Numbered from the stretch's first letter, positions 51,399-61,778 are shown. The stretch is DNA of 64,000 nucleotides from Haliea sp. (GCA_002692965.1 NZNC01000008.1:56238-120237); one strand, 5' to 3'. The notes: generated from the letters alone by a model not told the origin. Translations and numbers: made by a program.

Positions 51399-52497
51399 AT
51401 GCTGGAAATCAATCCCCTGGTTCAGAAACTCAAGGATATCGAGGCGCGCACCGACGTGCTTAGGGGGTATCTTTGACTTCGCTAATCGCAAGGACCGCCT
51501 CGCCGAAGTAGAGCTGGAACTGGCCGAACCCACGGTCTGGGACGACCCCGAGCGGGCCCAGGATCTGGGCCGCGAACGGGCGACGCTGGAAAATATCGTC
51601 AGCAGCATCGAGACCCTCACCAGCGGTGCCGCGGACGCCGGCGACCTGCTGGAGCTGGCCGCCGCTGAGGACGACGAGTCCACCGTGGCGGATGTCCGCG
51701 CGGACATCGAGCGCCTGGAAAAGCTGCTGGAGCAGCTGGAGTTCCGGCGCATGTTCTCCGGCGAGATGGATGCCAATAACGCCTACCTGGATATCCAGGC
51801 CGGGTCCGGTGGCACCGAGGCCCAGGACTGGGCCGAGATGCTGCTGCGCATGTACCTGCGCTGGGGTGAGGCCAACGATTTCAAGACCACGCTGATCGAG
51901 GTCTCCGCCGGGGAAGTGGCGGGGGTCAAGAGCGCCACGATCCAGTTCGAGGGGGAATACGCCTTCGGCTGGCTGCGGACCGAGACCGGGGTTCATCGCC
52001 TGGTGAGGAAGTCGCCTTTTGACTCGGGCAACCGCCGCCACACCTCTTTCTCCTCGGTGTTCGTGTCGCCCGAGATCGATGACAACATTGAAATCGAGAT
52101 CAACCCGGCCGACCTGCGGGTGGACACCTACCGCTCCAGCGGTGCCGGTGGCCAGCACGTCAACAAGACCGACTCCGCGGTGCGCCTGACCCACAACCCC
52201 ACGGGTGTGGTGGTGTCCTGCCAGACCGAGCGCTCCCAGCACCAGAACCGCGACCGCGCGATGAAGCTGCTGCGAGCCAAGCTCTACGAGCTGGAGATGC
52301 TCAAGCGCAGCGAGGCCAAGCAGGCCACCGAGGACAGCAAGGCAGATATTGGCTGGGGCAGCCAGATTCGCTCCTACGTCCTGGACCAGTCGCGGATCAA
52401 GGACCTGCGAACCGGGGTCGAGACCAGCAATACCCAGGCGGTACTGGACGGCGATCTCAACCCATTTATCGAAGCGTCACTGAAGAAGGGGCTGTGA
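51399..52497 (+). CDS. prfB: Peptide chain release factor 2 (programmed +1 frameshift)
   Basis: Release factor for UGA and UAA. ATG 51399 opens a 25-codon frame ending in TGA at 51474-51476. After a +1 shift at CTT the frame continues from 51475 to 52497, for 365 aa in all, exactly the usual RF2 length. Stop-recognition motif SPF lies in RKSPFDSGN and the catalytic GGQ in [15 protein letters not shown]. Shifting is autoregulatory: low RF2 favours it. Followed after 4 bp by lysS, as in E. coli. Confidence 0.97.
51462..51476 (+). promoter_or_regulatory. prfB programmed frameshift site
   Basis: Internal SD AGGGGG (51462-51467), TAT, then CTT-TGA (51471-51476). This matches the classic CTTAGGGGGTATCTTTGAC site. 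Confidence 0.97.
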
Positions 52498-52501
52498 CAG
52501 C

Positions 52502-53998
52502 ATGACCGACCAGGATCAGGCCCCCCGCGGCCAGGACGAAGACAACAAGCTGATTGCCGAGCGGCGCGCCAAACTGGCGCGCCTTCGCGAGCAGGGCAAT
52601 CCCTTCCCCAACGATTTCCGGCGCAGTGCGTGGGCCGGCGATCTGCAGCGGGAATACGGTGACAGTGACAAGGCAGAGCTGGAAGCGGCGAATCGCGAGT
52701 ACGCCGTGGCCGGGCGCCTGATCCGCAACCGCGGGGCCTTCCTACTGATCCAGGATGATTCCGGGCAGGTGCAGCTTTACCTGAACCGTCAGGCGCTGGA
52801 TGCCGACACGCTCGCCGCGATCAAGAGCTGGGACCTGGGCGACATCGTCTGTGCTCGGGGGCCGATTCACAAGTCTGGCAAGGGCGACCTCTACATCAAC
52901 ATGCAGGAAGCGCGGCTGCTGACCAAGGCCCTGCGTCCACTGCCGGACAAGTACCACGGCCTGGCCGACCAGGAGTTGCGCTACCGTCAGCGCTATGTCG
53001 ACCTGATCGTGAACCCGGAGTCCCGGGAGACCTTCCGCTTGCGTTCGCGGATCGTGCGCTTCATTCGCGACTACATGGACGGGCGCGGCTTCATGGAGGT
53101 GGAGACGCCCATGATGCAGGTGATCCCTGGCGGTGCGGCGGCGAAGCCCTTTGTGACCCATCACAATGCCCTCGACCTGGACATGTACCTGCGCATCGCC
53201 CCGGAGCTTTACCTGAAGCGTTTGGTGGTCGGGGGATTCGAGCAGGTCTACGAGATCAACCGCAATTTCCGCAACGAGGGCCTGTCCACCCGGCACAACC
53301 CCGAGTTCACCATGCTCGAATTCTACTGGGCCTATGCCGATCACCGGGATGCCATGGACCTGACCGAGGACATGCTGCGCCAGTTGACGGCCCAGGTGCT
53401 GGGCGACACCACGGTCCACTACCAGGGTTCGACCTACGATTTCTCCAAGCCCTTTACCCGCATGTCGGTGTTCGAGGCGATCCTCGCGCACAATCCCGAC
53501 ATCAGCGCGGCGCAGCTGGGCGACGAGCAGGGCGCCCGCCACATCGCCGAGGGCTTGGGTATTCCCCTGAAAGACAGCTGGGGCCTGGGCAAGGTGCAGA
53601 TCGAGATCTTCGAGAAAACCGTCGAGCACCGCCTGGATCAGCCGACCTTTATTACCGCCTATCCCACCGAAGTGTCGCCCCTGGCGCGCCGCAACGACGC
53701 GGACCCCTTCGTCACCGACCGTTTCGAGTTCTTTGTCGGTGGGCGTGAACTGGCCAATGGCTTCTCGGAGCTGAACGATGCCGAGGATCAGGCCGAGCGC
53801 TTCCGTGCCCAGGTGGCGGAGAAGGACGCCGGGGACGAGGAGGCCATGCACTACGATGCGGATTATATCCGTGCCCTGGAGTACGGCCTGCCGCCCACCG
53901 TGGGGGAGGGCATCGGCATCGACCGCCTGGTCATGTTGTTGACCGATGCGCCGTCGATTCGCGACGTGTTGCTGTTTCCTCACATGCGGCCGGAGTGA
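52502..53998 (+). CDS. lysS: Lysyl-tRNA synthetase, class II
   Basis: A 498-aa protein. N-terminal OB-fold anticodon domain (about 60-150), motif 1 near [13 protein letters not shown], motif 2 [20 protein letters not shown] (split [17 protein letters not shown]), motif 3 [15 protein letters not shown]. Full length, co-oriented with prfB. Confidence 0.97.
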   Translation: MTDQDQAPRGQDEDNKLIAERRAKLARLREQGNPFPNDFRRSAWAGDLQREYGDSDKAELEAANREYAVAGRLIRNRGAFLLIQDDSGQVQLYLNRQALDADTLAAIKSWDLGDIVCARGPIHKSGKGDLYINMQEARLLTKALRPLPDKYHGLADQELRYRQRYVDLIVNPESRETFRLRSRIVRFIRDYMDGRGFMEVETPMMQVIPGGAAAKPFVTHHNALDLDMYLRIAPELYLKRLVVGGFEQVYEINRNFRNEGLSTRHNPEFTMLEFYWAYADHRDAMDLTEDMLRQLTAQVLGDTTVHYQGSTYDFSKPFTRMSVFEAILAHNPDISAAQLGDEQGARHIAEGLGIPLKDSWGLGKVQIEIFEKTVEHRLDQPTFITAYPTEVSPLARRNDADPFVTDRFEFFVGGRELANGFSELNDAEDQAERFRAQVAEKDAGDEEAMHYDADYIRALEYGLPPTVGEGIGIDRLVMLLTDAPSIRDVLLFPHMRPE

Positions 53999-54057
53999 CC
54001 ACCCGCGGCGCGCTGGTGTTACACTTTTCCCACATGCTGACAGGGAAACCATAGCCG

Positions 54058-54651
54058 ATGTGGAAGTCGCGCCGGGTCGTATCGCTGCTTGCGCTGAGCC
54101 TGTTGGCGGGCTGCGCGCCACTGCAACAGGGGCCCGCCCCCGACGAGGCCGACTCCGCCGGCGCGGGGGAAGCCTCGCGCAGCCGGCCTGAATTGACCCT
54201 CAACCTGCCTCGAAACGATCGCAAGGACTGTGATTGTGCGCCGGCCCGGGACACCACCTTCTTTGATCGCGGCCTGCAGGCGCTGGCGGAGGGACGGGTG
54301 GTTGAGGCCAGCGAACATTTCCGACGCTACCGGCGGCTCGAGGGCTCGCCGCTGGCGCACTGGGAGGCCGACGTCGCGCTGGCCTGGGTAAGCATGCTGC
54401 CCGACAGTCCCTTCTATGACCGCGATGCGGTGGCGGCGGCTCTGGCGCAGTTGTCCGGACCGCCCGAGGGCGCTCATGCCTCGGCGGTATTGATGCGCCA
54501 GGCGCTGCAATCCTTTGCCGTCATGCACCGCCACCTGCAGGACCTGGAACAGGTCAACAGTACCCTGGAGCAGGACCTGGAGAAGCGCGAAGAGGCGATC
54601 AAGCGCTTGCGGGAGCTGACGCTGGGGCAGTCAGGGGCAGCTCGACCGTAA
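54058..54651 (+). CDS. Outer-membrane lipoprotein candidate, QseG/YfhG-like
   Basis: A 197-aa lipoprotein precursor. Lipobox LLAGC with lipidated Cys19. A helical repeat-like middle (about 70-150) is followed by a C-terminal coiled coil with Glu/Arg repeats (EQDLEKREEAIKRLRELTLG). The layout resembles QseG/YfhG lipoproteins, which partner a sensor kinase, and a histidine kinase gene lies here too. However, it is on the opposite strand, converging with a 53-bp overlap. Similarity judged by eye only. Function otherwise unknown. Confidence 0.7.
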   Translation: MWKSRRVVSLLALSLLAGCAPLQQGPAPDEADSAGAGEASRSRPELTLNLPRNDRKDCDCAPARDTTFFDRGLQALAEGRVVEASEHFRRYRRLEGSPLAHWEADVALAWVSMLPDSPFYDRDAVAAALAQLSGPPEGAHASAVLMRQALQSFAVMHRHLQDLEQVNSTLEQDLEKREEAIKRLRELTLGQSGAARP

Positions 54652-56125
54652 AGGTGGAGCCCGCTCCCGGCGCGCTGACCACGCGGATGTCTCCCCCCAT
54701 CATCTGACAGTATTCCCGGCAGATAGTCAGGCCGAGGCCGGTGCCACCGTAGTTGGCGCTGGTGGTGTTTTCCGCCTGCACGAAGGCCTCGAATATTCGC
54801 GCCTGCTGCGCCGGGTCCATGCCGATTCCGGTGTCTGCGACGCTGATTTCGACCCTTTCCCCGGGCAGTCTTCTGGCCTCCACGCGGATTTCCCCGTTGC
54901 GGGTAAACTTGTTGGCATTCCCGAGCAGGTTGACCAGGATCTGCCGGAAGCGGGTGGCGTCGGCGTGCATTCTGGCGAGGTCGTCGAAACCCGCGGTCAG
55001 GAGAGTATTGCCGCGGTTGCGCAGCAGTGGCGCCATGGCATCGCAGACCTGGCTGAGAATCTCGCCGGGGGCAAAGTCCTCCCGGTGCAGCTCCATGCGC
55101 CCCGTCTCGATCTTGGACAGGTCGAGGATGTCATTGATCAGCGTCAGCAGCTGGCGCCCCGACAGAACAATCTTGCCGAGGTCCTGGTCGAACTGATCCC
55201 GGTCGATGCGGGTTTCGTCCTGCAGTTCGTCCTGCAGCATCTCGCTGTAGCCAATGATGGCATTCAGGGGCGTTCGCAGCTCATGGCTGACATTGGCCAG
55301 GAAGCGGCTTTTGGCTGCATTGGCCTCGTCGGCGGTATCCCTGGCCTGGCGCACTTCCTCGATGGCATCCTGCAATTTGGCAGACATCTCGTTGAAGGCC
55401 CGCGCCAGATCGCCCAGTTCACCGCGATCCTCGATACTGTCGATGCGGTACTCGAGATCGCCGGCACCGATCCGCTGCGTACCGGTTTTCAGTTGCTTGA
55501 GCGAGCGCTTGGTATAGCGCAGCAGGAAAAAGCCCAGGGTGGCGGTGAGCACGATGGAGGCGAAGAAGCCGATGACGGTAATGCGGTCGGTGAGGGCAAT
55601 GGTGCGGTCGATGATCCGCGCACGCTGTCCGGCGATGAAGGCCTGGCGCTGTTCCAGCTGGCGCAGATGCTCCACGGTTTCCACGTAGGGCAGCGGGTCG
55701 TCGACATCCAGCCTGGCCTCTGGGTCGTTGTACGCGGCATAAAAAGCCATCCAGCTGTCCAGTAGCACGTCGCTGGCAGCTTGCAGGCGCTGGAACTGGG
55801 GACGGGTGACATCGCTGGCCAGCTCGCCCAGTTCCGCAATGCGCTGGCGCAGCACGCGAATGTTTTCCTCGGACTCGGTCTGTTCCGCCTGCTCCAGCTG
55901 GTCGCCCGTCGTTTCCCGCAAAGTGGCCAGGACGAGAATTTTCTGGCGCTGGTTCTCCAGGCGTTGGGCGATCTCGGTGGACAATTGGGCGGCGGCCACG
56001 GAGCCGCGGTAGGCGATCATGCTCTCGTGCCGCGCGTAGCTGCCCCAGAAGTGGGTGCCGACGTTGACGGAAAACAGCACCAGGATTGCCAGCAGTGACA
56101 GGGTTAGTCGGCGGCGCAGACTCAT
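54599..56125 (-). CDS. Membrane sensor histidine kinase
   Basis: A 508-aa kinase. TM1 about 9-27, a periplasmic helical sensor domain 28-183, TM2 about 184-204, HAMP about 205-257, HisKA with phospho-His281 (LANVSHELRTPLNAI), and an HATPase domain with N-box NLLGNANKFT, DTGIGM and GGTGLGL. The ATG overlaps the receiver gene's stop as ATGA. The signal is not known. Last gene of a three-gene signalling operon (cyclase, receiver, kinase). Confidence 0.92.
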   Translation of the reverse strand: MSLRRRLTLSLLAILVLFSVNVGTHFWGSYARHESMIAYRGSVAAAQLSTEIAQRLENQRQKILVLATLRETTGDQLEQAEQTESEENIRVLRQRIAELGELASDVTRPQFQRLQAASDVLLDSWMAFYAAYNDPEARLDVDDPLPYVETVEHLRQLEQRQAFIAGQRARIIDRTIALTDRITVIGFFASIVLTATLGFFLLRYTKRSLKQLKTGTQRIGAGDLEYRIDSIEDRGELGDLARAFNEMSAKLQDAIEEVRQARDTADEANAAKSRFLANVSHELRTPLNAIIGYSEMLQDELQDETRIDRDQFDQDLGKIVLSGRQLLTLINDILDLSKIETGRMELHREDFAPGEILSQVCDAMAPLLRNRGNTLLTAGFDDLARMHADATRFRQILVNLLGNANKFTRNGEIRVEARRLPGERVEISVADTGIGMDPAQQARIFEAFVQAENTTSANYGGTGLGLTICREYCQMMGGDIRVVSAPGAGSTFTVELPLTAPASAPASA

Positions 56126-56496
56126 GGGCGGGCCAGCCGCCTGATCTTGTCCAGCAGGTCGGGGAAGTCGATCGGCTTGGTGGCGTAGTCGTCACAGCCG
56201 ACGGCAACGGCCCGCCGGCGATCGCTGTCCATGGCATGGGCCGTGAGGGCGATGATGGGTATGTCGCGCAGGGCGGGGTCCTGTCGCGCACGCTCGCAGG
56301 CGCTCCAGCCGTCGAGTACCGGTAGGTTCATATCCATCAGGACCAGTGCCGGGGACTCGCTGGCCATCAGTTCCAGGGCCTGGACGCCGTCGGTGGCGGC
56401 GATCACCGCAAAGCCCGCACGCTGCAGTCGGCGGGTCAGCATTTCCGCGTTCAGCGGGTTGTCCTCGACCAGCAGCAGCGGACGTGATTCAGGCAT
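56122..56496 (-). CDS. Stand-alone receiver-domain response regulator
   Basis: A 124-aa single REC domain. Acid pair EDN at 11-13, phospho-acceptor Asp55 (LMDMNLP), Thr in ALTAH and Lys107 in ATKP. No output domain, so it acts as a phosphorelay shuttle or on a protein partner. ATG 56496 overlaps the cyclase gene stop by 8 bp, and its own stop overlaps the kinase start. Confidence 0.93.
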   Translation of the reverse strand: MPESRPLLLVEDNPLNAEMLTRRLQRAGFAVIAATDGVQALELMASESPALVLMDMNLPVLDGWSACERARQDPALRDIPIIALTAHAMDSDRRRAVAVGCDDYATKPIDFPDLLDKIRRLARP

Positions 56497-57937
56497 CGCA
56501 GCTACCCTCCAGGCGGTGCACAATCACGCGCTGGTCAATGCCCCGAACCTGCAGTTCACGGCGCTCGCTGGTACGGTAGCGGCCACCGAGCCGGGTCACG
56601 GTGGAGTCGGCGACCAGGATCTCGCCCCCCCGGCAGTGGTCCTCGATGCGGGAGGTCACGTTCATCTGGTGCCCGACGAAACCGTATTTGGCCCGCCGCT
56701 CGGAACCGATGTTGCCGGCAATCACTGTGCCCGTGTTGAGCGCGATGCCGATGGCGAGTTCAGGGAGCCCCTCCTCGCGGTTGCGCGCGTTGATCTCGTC
56801 CATCGCCGCCTGCATGGCCAGTGCGCAGCGCACCGCGCGTTCGGCATCATCTTCCCGCTGCTGCGGCGCGCCGAAGACCGCGAGGATGGCGTCGCCGATG
56901 AATTCGTCGATGGTGCCGCGGTGCGCCAGGATGATCTCCGTCATGCTGCCGAGATAGCGGTTGAGCATGTGCATCACCCGGTCCGGCGGCAGTTGTTCGC
57001 TGAGGGTGGTGAAGCCGCGGATATCCGACATCATGATGGTGACTTCGCGCAGGTCGCCGCCAATCTCCAGGCCCTCGGGTCGCTCGAGGATGTCGGTGAC
57101 GATTTCATCCGACAGGTAGCGCCCGAAGGTGGCGCGGATGAAGCGCTCGTTGCGCTCCAGCTGTCGCCGGTACTGCTCCTCGCGATCGTGCCAGCGCTTG
57201 CGTTCGATGCCCGCCTTGATGCGTGCCTGCAGTAACACCGGGTTGAAGGGCTTGAACAGGTAGTCATCGGCACCCGCTTCGATGCAGGCAATGATGCCCT
57301 CGATATCCTGGCTGCCGGAAATGACAATCACCGGAATCGCACGCCAGGTGCTGTGGCGCTTGATGCGCTGCAGCACTTCGCGGCCGTCCATGTCGGGCAT
57401 CATCAGGTCGAGCAGCACCACATCCACAGGCTTTTCCGCCAGCAGACGCAGGCCCTCCTCACCGCTGGCGGCCGTGATGACCCGGTGACCGAAGCGAGAC
57501 AGGTAGCGCTCGGCCAGCTCGCGGTTCTCGGGGAGATCATCCACGGCCAGAATGCAGCCGGGTTCGGTGGCAATGGTCAAGCCGTGATCCACTGGCAGCT
57601 CGCCGGCGGTGACCGGCCCCTGGTCCAGCCGCTGGATCAAGGCCAGCAGGTGTCGCAGGCGACGGACAAGCCGGGATTGCTCGGCGGGCAGATCCTCCAG
57701 CAGCATTTCGCTAAAGCCGCGCAGCGCGCCGAGTGCATTGCGCTGGTCGTGCAGGGTGTTTTGCCCGCCGCCCGGAACTTGCCGCAGCTGCGAGGCGGCA
57801 CTGAACAGGCGCTGGAAATCCGCCTGCAGGGTGTGATCAAGCGCGGACCCGCTCTCCCGATAGGCGGCCTGGACCTGTGCCAGCGCATCGTCGAGGTCTC
57901 TTGTTACCGGGAGGGTGTCGGCATTCACGTTGGCCAC
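56489..57937 (-). CDS. Receiver-class III adenylate/guanylate cyclase
   Basis: A 482-aa protein. N-terminal helical part (about 1-110) includes LHDQRNALGALRGFSEML, similar to a kinase dimerisation helix with the His followed by Asp. Then a REC domain (about 128-245, Asp177 in LLDLMMPDMDG, Lys229 in FKP), a helical linker and a class III cyclase domain (about 297-470) with metal aspartates Asp305 and Asp349 (SDIRGFTTLSEQ, IDEFIGDAILAVFG). Produces cAMP or cGMP. The nucleotide was not assigned. The start is GTG at 57937. First gene of the operon with the receiver and the kinase, divergent from the CRP-like regulator. Confidence 0.9.
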   Translation of the reverse strand: MANVNADTLPVTRDLDDALAQVQAAYRESGSALDHTLQADFQRLFSAASQLRQVPGGGQNTLHDQRNALGALRGFSEMLLEDLPAEQSRLVRRLRHLLALIQRLDQGPVTAGELPVDHGLTIATEPGCILAVDDLPENRELAERYLSRFGHRVITAASGEEGLRLLAEKPVDVVLLDLMMPDMDGREVLQRIKRHSTWRAIPVIVISGSQDIEGIIACIEAGADDYLFKPFNPVLLQARIKAGIERKRWHDREEQYRRQLERNERFIRATFGRYLSDEIVTDILERPEGLEIGGDLREVTIMMSDIRGFTTLSEQLPPDRVMHMLNRYLGSMTEIILAHRGTIDEFIGDAILAVFGAPQQREDDAERAVRCALAMQAAMDEINARNREEGLPELAIGIALNTGTVIAGNIGSERRAKYGFVGHQMNVTSRIEDHCRGGEILVADSTVTRLGGRYRTSERRELQVRGIDQRVIVHRLEGSCDA

Positions 57938-58136
57938 GGAATCCTGTCTGGCGGGCGTGAGGGGAGTATAGCGAGACGCGGCCGCTTGAGGGAACCGCCG
58001 CCTTGTTCGTTACAGTGGAGAGCGGGTCGCCGGGGCGCAGCATCTGCTGTGTGTGGTGGCTACGCATGCCGGTCGGTTTGGGTTACCATGGCCGGAAGCT
58101 TTCGTTCGGGCTACCCACGAGGCAGGTACACCACGC

Positions 58137-58784
58137 ATGTTGCAGCAAGTTGAAATCTTCCAGGGGCTCTCCCGCGAGGAACTGGATGCCCTGGCCGCGA
58201 GCAGTACCAGTCGGTCCTTTCCCAAGAACACCGTGGTCATTCACGAGAATGACCCGGCCGATTCGCTGTTCATCATCGAGAGCGGCAAGGTCAAGGTCTA
58301 CTGCAGCGACAAGAACGGCAAGGAATTCATCATGAACACCCAGGGCGCCGGAGATTATTTCGGCGAGCTGGCCCTGCTGGACGATTCGGTGCGCTCGGCC
58401 TCGGTGCGCACGGTAGAGAAGAGCAGTTTCTGCATTATCTTCAAGGACGATTTTAACCGGGTGCTCGACGAGCACCCCGGCATCGCCCGCAAGCTCATCG
58501 GCAATCTCGCCCAGCGGGTGCGCAAGCTGACCGCCGACGTGAAGAGCCTGGCCCTTCAGGATGTCTACGGGCGGGTGGCCAATGTGCTGATGGACCTGTC
58601 GGAGGAGCGGGGTGACGGTACACTGTTCATTCCCGAGAAGCTGACCCAGCAGGATATTGCCGACCGCGTTGGCGCCTCCCGGGAAATGGTTGCGCGCATC
58701 CTCAAGGATCTCACCATCGGTGAGTACATCCGCTTCGAAGGGCGCCATATCATTATCAACACGCGCCTGCCCGCGAAGTACTGA
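58137..58784 (+). CDS. CRP/FNR-family cyclic-nucleotide-responsive regulator
   Basis: A 215-aa transcription factor. An N-terminal cNMP-binding domain has the phosphate cassette FGELALLDDSVRSASV, with the Glu and Arg-Ser of cAMP-binding CRPs. A linker helix follows, then a C-terminal HTH about 168-188 (TQQDIADRVGASREMVARIL). No Cys cluster of FNR. It probably senses cAMP or a related nucleotide. I chose the ATG at 58137 for family length. The longer frame from 58053 is possible. The divergent neighbour is a cyclase gene. Confidence 0.9.
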   Translation: MLQQVEIFQGLSREELDALAASSTSRSFPKNTVVIHENDPADSLFIIESGKVKVYCSDKNGKEFIMNTQGAGDYFGELALLDDSVRSASVRTVEKSSFCIIFKDDFNRVLDEHPGIARKLIGNLAQRVRKLTADVKSLALQDVYGRVANVLMDLSEERGDGTLFIPEKLTQQDIADRVGASREMVARILKDLTIGEYIRFEGRHIIINTRLPAKY

Positions 58785-58843
58785 ACCTCGCGGTTTCTCC
58801 GCTCCCGGGCCCCGGGGGCGAAGCCCAACCTCAAAGCAGGGTG

Positions 58844-60217
58844 CTAGGGCTCGTCCTTTGACCTGTCCCGCTCAACGGTGAGTCGCAGCCGGCCTTCCGC
58901 CAGCCGCGCCCGCAGGGTGTCTCCCGGGGTCACCTGCTCCGCCGAACGAACGACCTCGCCGCTCTCCGTCGTCAGTATCGCGTAGCCCCGCTGCAGCGTT
59001 GCCAGGGGGCTGACCGAGTCCAGCAGCTGCCCGACATGTGCCAGGCGGGTTCGCGCCCGCTCCAGACGGGCCTGCATCGCCCGCTGCAGCCGCTGTTGCA
59101 ATGCGACCACGTCGCGTTGGTGCTGGCCGACCCGCTGGGCCGGATTGCGTCCCTGCAGTCTCTGCTGCAGCAAGGCGAGCCTGGACTGGTTCTGGCGCAG
59201 AGTTTGTCGCTGGGCGCGGATCATGCGCTGCTCCAGCTCGTCCAGGCGCTGTGCCTGCTCGCGCAACAGGGCCCCGGGGTGGCGCAGGCGCTGCTGCAGG
59301 TGGTTCAGCTCCCGGCCCGCATCGGCGAGTCGGCGCCGCATCAGGCCGGTGAGCTGTCGTTCCAGCTGGCTCAGTCGCGACAGCCACGCCTGACTGTCGG
59401 GGCTCAGCAGCTCGGCGGCTGCGGATGGGGTAGGGGCCCGCTGGTCGGCGACCAGGTCGGCAATGCTGATGTCCACCTCGTGGCCCACCGCGCTGACCAC
59501 GGGCAGGGTGCTGGCGGCGATGGCGCGGGCCACGGACTCCTTGTTGAAGGCCCAGAGGTCTTCCAGGGAGCCGCCGCCGCGGGTGAGCAATAGCGCGTCC
59601 AGCGCCAGCTCCCCGGCAGCTGCCCAGCGGTTGGCCCGCGCCAGTGCCTCGACAATGGCAGGCGCGGCAGCCTCTCCCTGTACCGGTACTGGCAGCAGAT
59701 AGACCCGCAGGCTGGGGCAACGCCGCCGGAGCACCGTCAGCACGTCGTGGATTGCTGCGCCGGTCGGAGAAGTGATCACCCCGAGGGTCTGCAGGTCGGC
59801 GGGCAGTGCGCGCTTGCGCGCCAGATCGAACAGGCCCTCTGCCTGCAGTCGTGCCTTGAGCGCCTCGAAGGCCGCCTGCAGGGCGCCGGCGCCGGCGTGC
59901 TCCATGTGCTCGACTATCAGCTGAAACTCGCCGCGGCCCTCGTAGAGGGACACCCGGCAGCGCAGGCGCACCGCCAGGCCGCTGGCGGGTTTCAGGCGCA
60001 CGCGCTGGTTGCGGTTGCGGAACATCGCACAGCGCACCTGCGCCGCGCTGTCCTTGAGGGTGAAGTACCAGTGGCCGGAGGAGGGCGCGGCGAAATTGCC
60101 GATCTCGCCCTCCACCCAGATGAAGTCGAAATGGCCTTCGAGCAGGCGCCGGACCTCGCGGTTGAGCTGGGCGACGGTAAAGCTGGGAATTTCGGCTGGT
60201 CCGGGCTGACTGAACAC
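58844..60217 (-). CDS. xseA: Exodeoxyribonuclease VII large subunit
   Basis: A 457-aa nuclease subunit. N-terminal OB domain with FTVAQLNREVRRLLE and WVEGEIGNF, central catalytic region (TSPTGAAIHDVLTVLRRR, RGGGSLEDLWAFN, GHEVDISIADLVAD) and a long helical C-terminal coiled coil rich in Gln/Arg. Full length. GTG start. Degrades ssDNA with XseB, which is not in the window. Divergent from guaB. Confidence 0.96.
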   Translation of the reverse strand: MFSQPGPAEIPSFTVAQLNREVRRLLEGHFDFIWVEGEIGNFAAPSSGHWYFTLKDSAAQVRCAMFRNRNQRVRLKPASGLAVRLRCRVSLYEGRGEFQLIVEHMEHAGAGALQAAFEALKARLQAEGLFDLARKRALPADLQTLGVITSPTGAAIHDVLTVLRRRCPSLRVYLLPVPVQGEAAAPAIVEALARANRWAAAGELALDALLLTRGGGSLEDLWAFNKESVARAIAASTLPVVSAVGHEVDISIADLVADQRAPTPSAAAELLSPDSQAWLSRLSQLERQLTGLMRRRLADAGRELNHLQQRLRHPGALLREQAQRLDELEQRMIRAQRQTLRQNQSRLALLQQRLQGRNPAQRVGQHQRDVVALQQRLQRAMQARLERARTRLAHVGQLLDSVSPLATLQRGYAILTTESGEVVRSAEQVTPGDTLRARLAEGRLRLTVERDRSKDEP

Positions 60218-60226
60218 GCTGGCTGG

Positions 60227-60256
60227 TTTACCTGAGGTGGGTCAAACACTTATAAT
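60227..60256 (+). promoter_or_regulatory. guaB promoter
   Basis: TTTACC (60227-60232), 18-bp spacer, perfect TATAAT (60251-60256), about 38 bp before the guaB ATG. It likely drives guaB-guaA. Confidence 0.6.
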
Positions 60257-60294
60257 TGCACGTTTAATTTCAGGCTGCCAGCCGGAGACGCCCC

Positions 60295-61764
60295 ATGCTG
60301 CGAATTGCTCAGGAAGCCCTTACCTTTGACGATGTTCTGCTGCTGCCCGGGTATTCCGAGGTGGTGCCTTCCGCGGTGTCCCTGCGCACCCGGCTAACGC
60401 GAGACATCGAGCTGAACATACCCCTTGTTTCGGCAGCCATGGACACGGTGACCGAGGCTCGCCTGGCTATCGCCCTGGCCCAGGAGGGGGGGATCGGGAT
60501 CATCCACAAGAGCATGACCGTGGCCGAGCAGGCCGAGGAAGTGCGGCGGGTGAAGAAGTTTGAAAGCGGTGTGGTGAAGGATCCGATCACTATCCAGCAG
60601 ACCGCGACCCTGACGGAGCTGCGCGAGTTGACCGGGGCCCACGGGATTTCCGGGGTGCCGGTACTGGACGGCGAGGATCTGGTGGGTATCGTGACCCGCC
60701 GCGATACGCGTTTCGAGTCCGACCCCACCAAGCTGGTGTCGGAAATCATGACTCCCAAGACCAAGCTGGTAACCGTACGCGAAGGCGCCAGTGCCGAGGA
60801 AGTTCAGCGTCTCCTGCACCAGCACCGGATCGAGAAGATCCTCGTGGTAGGGGAAAATTTCGAGCTCCGTGGCATGATCACGGTAAAGGATTTTGACAAG
60901 GCCGAGAGCTTTCCCCTGGCCTCCAAGGACTCCTACGGCCAACTGCGCGTCGGCGCCTCGGTGGGCACCAGCGCGGATACCGACCAGCGCGTCGAGGCCC
61001 TGGTCCGCGCCGGCGTGGACGTGCTGGTGGTGGATACCGCCCACGGGCACTCCCGCAACGTGATCGACCGCGTGCGCTGGATCAAGCAGAACTTTCCCTC
61101 TGTCCAGATTATTGGCGGCAATATTGCCACCGGCGCCGCGGCGCTGGCGTTGGTCGAGGCGGGCGCCGACGGCGTCAAGGTGGGCATCGGCCCCGGCTCC
61201 ATCTGCACCACCCGTGTGGTCACCGGTACCGGCGTACCCCAGATTACGGCTATCGCCAATGTGGTCGAGGCCCTGGCGGGGCGCGAAATTCCCATCATTG
61301 CCGACGGCGGTGTACGCTTCTCCGGTGATATCGCCAAGGCACTGGTCGCCGGCGCCCACTGCGTCATGATGGGCAGCATGTTTGCCGGTACCGAGGAAGC
61401 CCCCGGTGAGGTGGAGCTGTACCAGGGGCGGACCTACAAGGCCTATCGCGGCATGGGCTCCCTGGGTGCCATGTCGCGCACCCAGGGTTCCTCCGATCGC
61501 TACTTCCAGGATGCCAGCAAGGGCTCCGACAAACTGGTGCCCGAGGGCATCGAGGGGCGCGTCCCCTACAAGGGCCCCGTGTCCGCGATCATTCATCAGC
61601 TCATGGGCGGCGTGCGCTCGGCCATGGGCTACACCGGCAGCCACACCATCGAGGACATGCGCACCCGTCCCGAGTTCGTCAAGGTGACCGCCGCCGGCAT
61701 GTCCGAGAGCCACGTCCATGACGTGTCGATCACCAAGGAAGCGCCCAACTACCCCATCCGCTGA
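60295..61764 (+). CDS. guaB: Inosine-5'-monophosphate dehydrogenase
   Basis: A 489-aa protein oxidising IMP to XMP, the committed step of GMP synthesis. [15 protein letters not shown] at the N-terminus, catalytic Cys304 in [19 protein letters not shown] and a pair of CBS domains inserted at about 95-205. Full length. Followed by guaA 14 bp downstream. Confidence 0.98.
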   Translation: MLRIAQEALTFDDVLLLPGYSEVVPSAVSLRTRLTRDIELNIPLVSAAMDTVTEARLAIALAQEGGIGIIHKSMTVAEQAEEVRRVKKFESGVVKDPITIQQTATLTELRELTGAHGISGVPVLDGEDLVGIVTRRDTRFESDPTKLVSEIMTPKTKLVTVREGASAEEVQRLLHQHRIEKILVVGENFELRGMITVKDFDKAESFPLASKDSYGQLRVGASVGTSADTDQRVEALVRAGVDVLVVDTAHGHSRNVIDRVRWIKQNFPSVQIIGGNIATGAAALALVEAGADGVKVGIGPGSICTTRVVTGTGVPQITAIANVVEALAGREIPIIADGGVRFSGDIAKALVAGAHCVMMGSMFAGTEEAPGEVELYQGRTYKAYRGMGSLGAMSRTQGSSDRYFQDASKGSDKLVPEGIEGRVPYKGPVSAIIHQLMGGVRSAMGYTGSHTIEDMRTRPEFVKVTAAGMSESHVHDVSITKEAPNYPIR

Positions 61765-61778
61765 GGCCAGACCTGCCC

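Noticed and set aside
51474..51476. In-frame TGA in prfB as a nonsense mutation or selenocysteine
   Set aside because: It is the classic programmed frameshift site with internal SD and CTT-TGA.
58785..58843. CCCGGGCCCCGGG palindrome as bidirectional terminator between the regulator and xseA
   Set aside because: No U-tract on either side and no stable unambiguous stem longer than the simple GC palindrome.
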